From positions 12,849,501-12,913,500 of the forward strand of contig JAYKKT010000086.1 of the NCBI GenBank assembly GCA_036023115.1: DNA of 64,000 nucleotides, read 5' to 3'. Position 1 is the stretch's first letter. The number at the start of each line of letters is the position of its first letter. Positions 23,701 through 36,400 of the stretch are shown piece after piece. The translations under genes were made by a program, and so were the position numbers. Under the pieces are notes generated by a model, which saw only the letters and a program-made list of their open reading frames with translations, did not search any database and was not told the origin of the DNA. The DNA comes from Brasenia schreberi. Its lineage: Eukaryota; Streptophyta; Magnoliopsida; Nymphaeales; Cabombaceae.

Positions 23701-26700
23701 ACTGTCATTTTGAGGGAGTATTAGAAAATGTAGCAGGGTCTGGCCCATCAGGCTGTCAGGGCCACAAGGGCTAGGCCCCTAGTCGTTAGGACCCAACAGT
23801 CACCAGGCCCCCAACAGCTAGAAATTCTAGCTGTTGGGGGCTGGCTATAACCAGTCCCCTCTTCCTCTTTTATAAATACCTCATTCATGTACATATTTTC
23901 TAAAGCCTTTTTGTGGCTAAATAATATCAATTTCTGTTATATTGTGCTTTTATTGTATATGTTTTATTACAACTTTTTCTAAGACTTTGTGATTGATATT
24001 TTTAGGTGATATTCACCTATCTTCTGGTGTTACATTGAAGCATCAACTTTATTATGTATACAACTCTCCCTCTTATACGTTAGACACCAAACCAATATCG
24101 GGCGATATAAGTGATTGATCACTACTAATGAACTTATGATTAGTTGATATTTATCATGATCTTCAACCAATGACAAATGGTGTGGTCGAAATTCTTTCCA
24201 TTGACTTTTCTCTCTTCATATATTTTTCTTAGTTTTTTATTATATTGTACAAAAGCTAAGTCATTAAGCTTTTGATACAATAATCTATTTTACTTCTTTC
24301 TAGAAAACTAATATAAGAGAAAGGATCCATAATAAGTTATGATTTAATAACAAATTAACAATATAAAAAACCCAGTAGATAGATTTACCTGTATTATATT
24401 ATAAATGACAAATTATAATTCTTATCATTTTGAAGGTATTACATTAGTGTTCCCATGGGGTGGTACTACAAGTGACCCAAAACCCGTATTATAAAATTTT
24501 GCAATGAAATAAATTAATCAAATTCAGCTATAGAAAAAGCATATATAAGCAATAAATTAATCAAATGCAAAAATCATATCTTAACAATGAAATAAAACAA
24601 AGTTGTTTGAATTAATTACCTAGTGTATATGCTTAGTTAGTTCTAATCCAAAGCCACTTGAGGCACCTCAATAACTCATAAGTTCCTTAGTGATTTATCG
24701 TTGTTCTTTCTTACTTTATATAAGTATATTAATAACTTGAAACAAGTCATCTTTAGTCCCAACATTAGATTATATCCCTTCATACTCATAATACAACTTG
24801 GACTCAATATAATACAACTGCATGCAATGACTTATGCATTTGCCTATCCCCTCTTTTGTCCATGATCTCCAAAACAAAAGCACGTTGTTCTTCTTTGTTC
24901 TTTAAGTTAACCTATAAAATAAGATAATATAGTTAATATTATGATTAACAACACACAACTAATTGAACTACGTAAAAAAGTAAAGTAGTAAAATAAACCT
25001 TAAAACATTATGTACTTTATTTGCTCCTTCACACAATCCATCTTCTCATAGATATAGCCCATGGCTAGTTTTTCTTCACTATCTACCATACGTAAAACAT
25101 CTATCATGGGAGTCATTGCTCTATGTAAAAATGCCCTTCTAAAATTTAATTTGCAAAATTATTGTCTTAGATTGCTTCCCTTTTAATAATATCTGATAAA
25201 AGACATTCTTTCGATTGTTTTGAAATGACCTAAGAGCTTCTTTTGACTGTCATAAATTGTCGAATATTAAGAATCTAGTAAAAAAGAGTAACAAAAAGCT
25301 TATGTATGTCTTTTTCTCCAGTAAAATGTCTAATAATATTCAATATCTTCCCATGATTATACATAAACATCACTAGCTTCTTTGCCTTGCTAAAGATGCC
25401 TTTTAGTTTATTTATCTTCCCAATATCTTCAAGCATTAAATATATATAATATGTAGTGCATAGTATCTAAAATAAATGGTTAAATTAACTCATAAACATT
25501 CTACCAACTCGCACATAATTTGTTGCATAACCACTTGCATAACATTTTTTTTCCACCTTTATCATCACTTCTTTTAACAATATATATAATTTATTTGGCA
25601 TTCTCAACTTTACTGGATGTGTCAATAGAGCATCAATATATAGCCTAGTGCTTTCTAAATCACTTAAAAGCTTGGTGATCTGACAACATTGAAGGAGATG
25701 TTATTTTTTATACATCCACCTACTCATCGATATACATACTCTCTTTCTTTCTTCTTGTATCGATTTTTTATTGTAGATTATCATAGAGAGTTAGGCGATG
25801 AGCGAACAAAAGAATCTATGGACCCTTAGAAAGAGGTGGTCATGAACCAAATGATGAAAATGATATATGTTCGGCAGCCCCCTAAGTTAGCTTTCATACT
25901 AGAAGTTTTTCATCATTGTATTTTCATACCAAGAAATGAAATCCTTTGAGCCTTCTCCATTGTTATACCATGCATGTAGTCATAAATCACTCTCTTTATC
26001 TCTTACGTTGTATTCTTACAAACTGTCATGTTTCCAACCTTTCCCATTAAATATTCCTCATGTCTAATTATTTAACTTTAAATCCATATTTATTTATATT
26101 GGTCATTGGATTGACACACAATGCATCCTTCATAAAGAAAATTTTAAATACCTAAGGTCAAATTTTGTAGCTTAGCGAATCATAAGGCACTTCCTTACCC
26201 TTCTTCCATCTTTTTGCATTTGTCTGTAAAGAAAGAATATCCAAATTATCAAGGATATCAAATGCAATATAGTCATCAATAATTCATTATTAATAAAGAA
26301 CTAAGGAGCAATAATACATATTTTTAAAATTGTTACCTTTGCCTTAACTTCATGTTATATGTAATGCATAGCAAATCATGCAGTCGAGCATGCTCCAGTC
26401 TATTTCGATTTTTCGTGTGAATGCGTTCGAAAAAACTTTGATTTCTCTCACACCCACTCAAACTGTATGTTTGGCTTAATATACGTTGAGTAAACCTTGA
26501 CCAGTTTGGTGCATCTACGCCTATTTGTGGCTTGGCTTAAAATGCTAAGACATATACCAATCACCTATTTATACTCTCTTAATCTTTTCTCTTTTGTAGC
26601 CTACAAAATCTACTTCATCTCATATTTTATGGCTTCGGGAACATGAGGACAAGCACTTAATCTCTTTTTGTTCTCGCAAGATGGTGTTTCATGCGAAAAA

Positions 26701-29700
26701 TACTCCGTGAATACCTTAATTACAAAAATTGCACCGCCTATTAACTATATATACGGAGTGCAATACTTTCATGCTGAATGAGACCTATTGAACGCCATTA
26801 AGTCAACATAGATGAACTACAAGAAGTAAAAGGCTTGGAGAAAGTGAGGGAACTCAAAATATTTGAAAACTTCAAACTTTTCTAGTGAAAAATCGGGTGA
26901 AATAAATTAGGAATCAAATCAAAGAGTATGTCAAGGATTTCACAAAAGCCTTGTAAATTTTCTTGAGGTTGGGAGAAAATCTTGTGATTTCTCCGCGAAA
27001 TCAAGAAAAGCGAAGAGAGGGAGAGGAATTTAGAGCAAATATGGGATGTAAGAAAACCCTTAGAAGTTGGAACAAATAAAACACCCATAAAAACATGTGA
27101 TTCCTGGGATTTTACGGTAAAAAGATTTAACAACTCTTATGATATCTCCCAATATAATATGATAAACGTGCAAATATGATACATATGTGACCCTTCGACG
27201 TTGAACTCTACTAGGCCCCTGGGCTTTCTTGTAATAAACCTTCTTTGAGGGAAGAGTCCCAAATTCTATAGTATACTAGGACCACGCAATCTCCTTTTTG
27301 CTGTTAATCAAATTTCTACATTCAAGTTTTCTACGCACTTTGCTCTCTTTGCTCTCTTGCATTCACTGCATAGTGTTGTGTGAGTCTTCGAGTGCTAAGG
27401 ACTCAATCAAACCCTTCCACTCGAGGGAGGGACACTCACGTTCCATGTTGGTACCGGTGTGCTATTGCAACTCTTTAGGGGAAATCTGCTAAGGCTAATC
27501 CGGCCCTAAGGCCAGGTGTAAGTTATGTTGTGAGCTCCGTCGGTTCTTCCGACTATCAAGGCATGACAACTTTAGTATCAGAACAGTAACGATCCCACCT
27601 CAGTGTCTTTCAACTCAGTTGAGATGGACCCAAAGGCTTTAACAGGCATCGTGTCACCCATGAATCAAACACACCCTGAAACGAAGAAGGGACACAAGCG
27701 AGAACGTTCGGCCGATAAGATCACGATCAAAAGTCGACTACGTAAAGTGGAAGCAGGCATAGCCAATTGCGAGACTAGCCTCGAGACCTTAAGAGAAGAT
27801 GTCCACCACATAAAGAACTTCGTCAAACAAGAATTCGAGATGATGTGTGGCACCATTAACATTTTCAAGGAGAATATGGGTGAGGCCTTAATGAATCTGG
27901 AGAAAAGGGTTGAGTATATGACTATCCGCAATTCCAACCGCGATGAGAACAACACAGTCATACATGAAAGGCTTGAAGCCCTCGAGACAAGTTGCGCGAC
28001 CCTCGACCGAACAATCCTTAGTGGGGTGATCATCGCCCCCTATCAAGAGGATAGTATCCCGAAGCTGGATGCATATTCGGGAACATGCATATCGAATGAC
28101 CTTAAGAACTTCTTTTGGCAGGTCGACGAGTACACTAAGGCAAGAGAGATTAGAAGGGAGGATAGGAGGATCGGTACTGCTACATCATTCCTCAAAGGTG
28201 ACGCTTTGCTCTGGTGGCGATGTTATGCTGATGTCGATTGGGGACTTTGCACATCGACACTCTAGATACCTTCAAAAGGGAGATTCGAAATCAATTTCTA
28301 CCTAAAGACCCTGACTACTTGGCTCTAAAGGATCTCATGCCACTGAAGCATGACCAGTCTATTAGGGAATACATCAACAAGTTCACCTCCTTGATGTTGA
28401 ACATCTCAAACATGGCAGAGGCAGATCGTTTCTTCTTCTTCTTGAATGGATTACAGCGGAAATGACATAGCTTGGGCCCTCATGGTAGTTGAATACTTAG
28501 CTGACGATGAACCCCGAAAGGAAAATCGGCCCCATTGCTCTTGGAGCCCAAAGAAGCCTGCCATCGATAATAGAGGCACTACTGCATTCACTCAAACTCA
28601 TAAAGGAGGGAATGACCAAAGATCATTCCAAAATGAATAAAGAGAAGACCGCACTTTTATGCTTCTATTACAAAGGGAACCACTATGCGTGGGACTCCCC
28701 AAATAGATCATAAGCGCACCAAAACAATGTCATGGTCATTGTGGAGCCCCCGAACAGTGCAGGTGAATATGATGAGCCAGTACGCCATTGTGGTGCTATT
28801 CGGAATCTAAACTCAATCCGACAATGACTTTGGGTGCCTATGTCTCGTGAATGGGATGGGTTATCCTACATCAACGTGCAACTAAATGGGACAGATGCTT
28901 GGGCATTGATTGACTAGAGAGCTACACATAACTTCGTCTCCCGTATAGAAGCATAACGATTAGGCCTGCGCATCTCACAAGTCGATACATATGTGAAAGA
29001 TGTCGTCGAAAAGATTCAATAAGTAACTGGAAAAGCTAACAAAGTCACCCTCAAGATTGGTGATCTATATACCAAGGTGAGCTTCTCCGTGGCAAACATG
29101 GATCACCCTATGGTGCTGGGATTATCATTCCTTCACCAGGAAAAGGCATGTTCGGACCCTTCAGAACAATGGCTTTACTTTGATGAAGCATTGAATTCTC
29201 TCGGTACCTTGATGCTTGATAAGTCCAAGCTGAAACGGCTCTCAGGCTTAAGGTTGGTGCAACCGAAGGCATGCCCACACTACCGCCCTAGGTTTAGCAG
29301 GATCTTTTAGACTACTTAGAGGCTAGCATTTACTGTAATTGCCCTAATGAACACCAACAAGAGGAACACCCCAGTAGACGTTGAAAGTTATCGTGCCGTA
29401 CTAATGCAGAACGTGTTGCCCGAACGGTCCTCGGCAGGGTCGAAGACAAAGGTGTTGCCAAGGACGACAACAATTTCGGTGGAGGAGAATGTGACCCTTC
29501 GACATTAAACTGTACTCTGCCCCTGGGCTTTCTTGTAATAAACCTTCTTTGAGGGAAGAGTCCAGAATTTTGTCACATGTTGGGACCATGCAATCTCCTT
29601 TCTCCTATCAATCAAATTTCTACATTCAAGTTTTCTATGCACTTTACTCTCTTTACTCTCTTGCATTCGCTGTGTGGTGTTGTGTGAGTCTTCGAGTGCC

Positions 29701-30389
29701 AAAGACTCAATCAAACCCATGCACTCAGGAGAGGGACACTCACGTTCCGTGTTGGTGCCGGTGTGCTATTACAACTCTGGGAGAAATCTGCTAAGGTTGA
29801 TCCGGCCCTGAGGTTGGGTGTCGGTCACGTTGTGAGCTCTGTTGGCTCTTCCGGCAGTTAGGACGTGACACATATACCTAAATCGTATCACTTCAAATAT
29901 CAATAAACGATATATGATTTTTACAACTTTGATGTAAAATAATCATGATCATGCTTTTCTAGAGATAATATTCACTTGACAAAAGATTAAGCACAACACC
30001 AACTAGGATCCATGCAGACAACCATGCTAAGTGGGAAAAGGCTTGGTTGAGAGAGAATGATTATATAATAAATAAATATATAGAGAATGGGCATTGTACA
30101 TACCATGTTTTTTCATGGTTCCTTTGGAATGTCAAAGAAACATGCAACGATATCACAAAAATTTGATGTGATGGTGATTTCATGGGTTTGAAGGTTATGA
30201 CCATTTTTTTCAAGTTGTCTCATTACAACTAATAAAATCCATGACATACATCAAGGTTTTGGTGATTCAAATGTCAATTTCTTTTTCTCAAAGATCTAAA
30301 TATATTATTTTAGTTGATACATTAGCAAAATGACTAGAAATAACAGTTGTGAACAACTCATATAGAAGGTGAATGACAAAATATAAATT

Positions 30390-30472
<83 letters not shown>

Positions 30473-33400
30473 AAGCCACTCTATGTTTGTTTTCTTTTCT
30501 TTCCTTTTTATTACAATTTATAACTTTTCTCAACTTGTAATTTTTTCATAAAGGAGAATAGATTTATTGCAAAAGAAAAAAGGTAACCATATACATCAAG
30601 AGGTAAGACAACAACAACAACAACTAAGCCTTTTCCCATACTAGACGGGGTCGGCTACATGGATTCTTTGTTTCCACAGATCCCTATTGTGTGCCATGTT
30701 AGCACTTAGCAGTTAACTCCCAATAAGCTCGATCGTTCTTTATTGTTTCTTTCCAACACTTTTGTGGTCGTCCTCTACCTCTTTTAATCAGTGTTGTCCG
30801 TATCTCACCGTATCGTACGATACGGCCCGTATCGCACGATACGCCCTGGGACCCTTATAAAGGGTCCCGGCCCGAGAGAAACCCATGATTTTTCATGGGT
30901 TTCCTCTCTCCTCTTGGGTTCTTCAAGCTCCCTAAGAGTCGGTTTTCGCCTCCTTGGTGTTCAAAGCTCTAAAATCGTGCCCTACAGTGTCCGTCTAAGC
31001 CTCCAAACTCGGATTTAGGTATATTTTTAATGTTTTTTTCTATTTTTATCCTTTATATTTATTATTTTTTGTGTTATTTCGGTTTTTTTTTTTTGAATGA
31101 CAAAATATGAAGTTATTAAGTGTGTGTATACGATTTTTATTGCATTCATGAAGTGGGAGACACTCGATTTGAGTGTTATTTGAAGATTGGGGGATTTACG
31201 AAGTGCTTTTATTTTCAGGTTTTTGTTTGAATTAAAGTACTCCATTGAGATGGCGGGAAGGGGTGGTAGAGACTCTCATTCAAAGTCTGATGATCCGGCA
31301 TGGCAGTGGGGTATACCAGTTGAGGGTTCAAGGTTAAAAATCATATGTTTATTTTATAAAAAGGTGGTTAGTGGTGGAATTTCAAGGTTGAAACACCACC
31401 TAGCAGGACTCAGGAAAGAAGCTGCTCCATGCACAGGCAGAGTTAGAAGTGTGCTAGAAGGTATTAAATGGCAATACTTGCAGATGTTTGAGAGCATACA
31501 GGAAAGGAGACAACAAAAGGATGATTTCTAGATGTGTGAAGAAGCTGATGATGCTACTGCCACTGGAGTTGGATTCACTGATAGTTTGCCTTCAGATGCT
31601 AGAACAGATATTGGTAGTAGCAGTTCGCGAGCACCTAGCAGAGGAAAGAGGGTTGCAGCTGAAGACTTTGGAGGTGGCAGAAGAGGAAGTTCAGGAAGGA
31701 GTAGAGGAAGAGCTTCTTCTTCTAGCATACATTCATTCTTTCCTCCTTCCACTACACCTGGTGCTCAGCCAGGAATTCGTGTTGCTATGGCTTCAGAACA
31801 ACTGCACGATCAAGCAGACCTTGCAGTGGGCAGATGGTTTTATGATGCATGCATTCCATTTAGTACAGCAAATAGTTTTCATTTTCAAGCAATGGCAGAT
31901 GCAATTGCTAACATTGGTCCAGGATACAGGATGCCCTCTTATCAGAAGTCGAGAGAGAAGATATTAGATCAGACCGTGATTGAAGTGTAGCAATACTGTT
32001 CGACTTTGAGACAATCATGGAAGGAAACAGGATGCACTATCATGGCAGATGGATAGACCGATAGGCGAGGAAGGACATTGCTAAACTTTCTTGTATATTG
32101 TCCTAAAGGACTCGTGTTTTTTAGATCTCTAGATATGTCAGAGGAGAGGCACACTGCAAAGATCCTACGAGAGGAATTTGATAAGGTTATACAAGAGGTT
32201 GGGCTAGAAAATGTAGTCCAATTGATTACAGATAATGCAGCTAACTACAAAGCAGTTGGAAAGGAGTTAGCTGATATTTATGGGACTTTCTACTGGACAC
32301 CATGTGCAACCCATTGTTTAGATCTCATCCTCGAGGACATTGGTGAGATGGATGAAATAAAGGCAGCAACTGAGTGTTGCCAAGATATTACAAAATTCAT
32401 TTACAACCATGCATTTGTTTTGTGTATGATGAGGAGATACGCAGAAGGTACAGAGCTTCTTCGCACAGCTGCAACCCGGTTCGCAACAAACTTCTTATCT
32501 GTACAGAGTATTATGAGACAGAAGCAAGCTTTAAAGAGAATGTTCTCCTCAAATGAGTGGCAAAAATTTGCAGAGTTGCCACAAAACAGAAGGAACAGAA
32601 AGTTAAATGAGATTGCAGAAACGGTTTTTAGAAGTTCATTTTGGAATGCATGTATCAGATTATTGAAAATTACTTGTCCTTTAGTGAAAGTTTTGAGATT
32701 GGCTGACAGCGAGGAGAAACCATCTATGGGCTACCTTTATGAAGCCATGGACAAGGTAAAAGAAGCGATCATAAATAACTTTAATGAAAAAAAAAGAGAT
32801 TATGTGCCCGTGTGGAAAATAATTGATAGTAGATGGAATAAACAATTGCATCAGCCTATTCATGCAGCAGCCTACTATCTAAACCCATTATTGAGGTACT
32901 CAGCAACCTTCAAAAGGGACGATGAGGTTAATCGAGGAATCATTGAATGCATCGACAGATTAGTCCCTGATGAGAGCATAGTAGATGCGATACATCGAGA
33001 GATGGAGATATATGATAATGCTCTTCACTTGATGGGTTTGCCTGTTGCAATTCGCAACCGCTCTACGATGCGTTGAGGTATATTGTTTATTTTCATATTT
33101 AAGTTGCATCTTACATTACTGTGGATTATTATGTCTCTAATGTTTATATTTTTTTTACAGATGTTTGGTGGAACAGGTTTGGAAGTGATTGTCCAAACCT
33201 TAGAGATTTTGCAATTAGAGTCTTAAGCCAAACCTATAGTGCAACAGGTTGTGAAAAAAATTGGAGTGTTTTTTAACACATCCATATAAAAAAGCGCAAC
33301 AGGTTGGAACACAAAAGGCTTAATGATTTGGTTTATATTCGTTGTAACATGCGCCTTCGTAAAAGGTAATGTTGTATTACTTTCAAATTTTTAATTCGAT

Positions 33401-36400
33401 ATTATTTAACTTCAGTTTTCAATTGTTAATATTACTTACTAATTGTTTATCTTTGTTTGTGTCGTAGGCAATTAAAAAAAGTAAATAGAGAAGAAAGTCA
33501 ATTCGATCCAATAAGTTTGGATAATTTTGAGATATTAGAAGATTGGGTTATGGAAGACACTGAAGAAAATGCCCTCCTAACAGAAGAAGACGTTGCCTGG
33601 ATTAATTTGGAAGGAGCGCAACAATATTATGGAGATGAAGAATTTGATTTTGAAGAAGAAGGTGTGGGCATGGCTGATGATGATGAGGATCTGCAAAAAA
33701 GAGAAGATGAAGATTATTTAGTTGATGATCCTGATTACAATTTGTAAAATGTAACATTATATGTAACTGTAGTGTACTGTAAAGTGTAAATTATGTCTGT
33801 ATTTTATTTTTTAGATTCAAAATATGTAAATTTGGATGCAATTGTTCAATGTTGAATGCTCAATCTGTACTAAAATTACATTATATGAATTTAAAGCAAT
33901 TATCAGTTTTTTCTTGATTTTTTCTTGATTTTTTTCGATTTTTTACTATTTTTTATTAATTTTTAATTAATTTTTGCATTATTTTAATACTAAAGTACGA
34001 TACGATACGATACGATACGATACGCCCGTATCGTGGAGCCCAGCGATACACGATACAATACGCGTCAGACAACACTGCTCTTAATACTTTCCAAATTTAG
34101 TTTTTCGAACCTTCTTACAGGTTCTTCTTTTGATCTTCTTTCTATATGTCCAAACCATCTTAAACGATGTTCTCATTTTATCCTCTATTGGTGCCACTCC
34201 TATTTTGTTTCTAATAACCGCATTATGTATACGGTCTTTTCTTGTATGACCACTCATCCATCTCAACATCTTCATTTGTGTCACAGACATCTTTTGTACA
34301 TGTTGATGATTACCTACCCAACACTCAGAACCATAAAACATGGCAGACCTAATTATTGCTCTATAATATTTACCTTTTAACCTTAATGGTATCTTCTTAT
34401 CACAAAGAATATATGATGCTCCTCTCCATTTTAACCAACCAGCATTAATTCTATGCGTAACATCTCCATCGATTCTTTCATCACTCTGAAAAATTGACCC
34501 TAGGTATTTAAAACTTTCCTTTTGGGGGATACAATGTGTGCCAATTTTAATTTATATGTCCTTTGAGGTAACCAAATGATCAAACTTACATTCCATATAT
34601 TCTGTCTTTATGTTAAGGATCACCCTTGCATTGTCGGTCCCAAGCCCGAATAACGAAGGAGGGTTGTGTTTGGCTTCTGACAACCAGCGTAAAACTTCAT
34701 CGGATTTTATAGCATAGATTACAAAAAGGTTTCTCCACCACTCAAAGACCGCTCTGTTCCTTTCACTCCAAACTAACCCAAGTTACAAAGGTATCAATGT
34801 GATAATTATGACATTGATAACAATTAGAAACTTTTAACTCTTAACTGTTATCTTACATAATCCGAATTACAATGAAGATTTTAATCCCTGTGAATAACTA
34901 CTTAAAGGGCTCCCCCATGGAAAACTGGCAAAGTCACAAGGTTGGATGTTATTTTCCACTTCCAAGTTGCAATTGACAAAAATTGCTAAACTATATTGTT
35001 TTTATGCATGCCATGCTGACCCCTAATCTATGTCACATGGGTGTGGGTGCGGGATACGATAAATTTCAAAAAATTTGGGTGTGGCGATATAGTTAAGGTA
35101 CAAAACAACAACAACTAAGCCTTTTCCCATACTAGACGGGGTCGGCTACATGGATTCTTTGTTTCCACATATCTCTATCGTGTGCCATGTTAGCAGTTAA
35201 CTCACAATAAGCTAGATCATTCTTTATTGTTTCTTTCCAACACTTTTGTGGTCGTCCTCTACCTCTTTTAATACTTTCCAAATTTAGTTTTTCTAACCTT
35301 CTTACAAGTTCTTCTTTTGATCTTCTTTTTATATGTCTAAACCATCTTAAACGATGTTCTCTCATTTTATCCTCTATTGGTGTCACTCCTAATTTGTTTC
35401 TAATAACCTCATTATGTATACGGTCTTTTCTTGTATGACCACTCATCCATCTCAACATCTTCATTTCTGTCACAGACATCTTTTGTACATGTTGATGATT
35501 AACTGCCCAACAATCAGAACCATAAAACATGGCAGGCCTAACTGCTGCTCTATAATATTTACCTTTTAATTTTAATGGTATCTTCTTATCACAAAGAATA
35601 CCTGATACTCCTCTCCATTTTAACCAACCAGCATTAATTCTATGCATAATATCTCCATCAATTCTTCCATCACTTTGAAAAATTGACCCTAGGTATTTAA
35701 AACTTTCCTTTTGGGCTATGCAATGTGTGTCAATTTTAATTTCAATGTCCTCTGAGGTAACCAAATCATCAAACTTACATTCCATATATTCTGTCTTTGT
35801 TCTACTAAGTCGGAGGCCTTTGTTTTCTAATGTTTCTCTCCATAGTTCCAATTTTCTATTAACTTTTTCCTTAGACTCCTCCACTAATACAATGTCATCT
35901 GCAAATAACATACACCAAGGTACTTCATCTTGAATATGTTTTGTTAACTCATCCATCACCAATATAAATAAGTATGGACTTAAAGTTGATCCTTGATGTA
36001 ACCCAATATTAACTTCAAAGAAGTCTGTCGTTCCTTCATGAGTCCTCACACATGTTTTTGCACCATCATACATGTCTCTTATAAGGTTAATATATGTCAA
36101 TGGGATACCTCTTTTTTCCAAAGTTCTCCAAAGAACCTCCCTCGGTACCCTATCATAAGGGTTTTCTAGATCAATAAATATCATGTGAAGGTCTTTCTTT
36201 TTTGCTCTAAAATGTTCCATAAGACGTCTCAAAAGGTGAATCGCTTCAATAGTAGATCTACCTGGCATAAATCCAAATTGGTAAGTACACAACTTTATAT
36301 TAAAGCAAAACAAGTAAACAACTACTAATTTCATCATAATACACAAATCAATCAAAACAAAATCAAGATTTGCATATCAACAATATTATAAATTTATAAG

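Larger units (their letters stand above)
27186..29880 (+). mobile_element. Gypsy-type element with gag and protease only
   Basis: Two LTRs (27186-27568 and 29490-29880) start TGTGACCCTTCGAC and end TGACA. Flanks share CATA (27182-27185 and 29881-29884), a likely 4-5 bp target duplication. The internal part is only about 1.9 kb: gag, a damaged zinc knuckle and a retropepsin domain, then directly the purine tract GGTGGAGGAGAA and the 3' LTR. No RT, RNase H or integrase is present. This is the layout of the nonautonomous TR-GAG type elements described in plants, or a deletion derivative. LTRs differ at many positions, so the insertion is old. Confidence 0.88.
30789..34077 (+). mobile_element. 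hAT-A: hAT-family DNA transposon with TIRs and TSD
   Basis: Terminal inverted repeats CAGTGTTGTC (30789-30798) and GACAACACTG (34068-34077) are perfect over 10 bp. The flanking octamers CTTTTAAT (30781-30788) and CTCTTAAT (34078-34085) match at seven of eight bases, the 8-bp duplication typical of hAT, and restore the uninterrupted LINE L5 sequence when one is removed. Both ends carry clustered CGTATCG words. Inside is a three-exon transposase pseudogene. hAT-B (45706-49081) is a close copy; hAT-C (53857-61345) is a more diverged member. The element has inserted into a LINE that itself lies in the giant LRR intron. Confidence 0.95.

Noticed and set aside
30288..30533. 81-codon frame with an Ile-Tyr repeat
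   Set aside because: It is the translation of the AT microsatellite.
31528..31752. Antisense frame rich in Leu/Pro within hAT-A (and its twin at 46280-46756)
   Set aside because: Shadow of the Ser/Arg/Glu-rich transposase linker on the other strand.
33995..34030. CRISPR-like short repeats
   Set aside because: Contiguous CGATA pentamers without spacers, at a transposon end in a plant genome.
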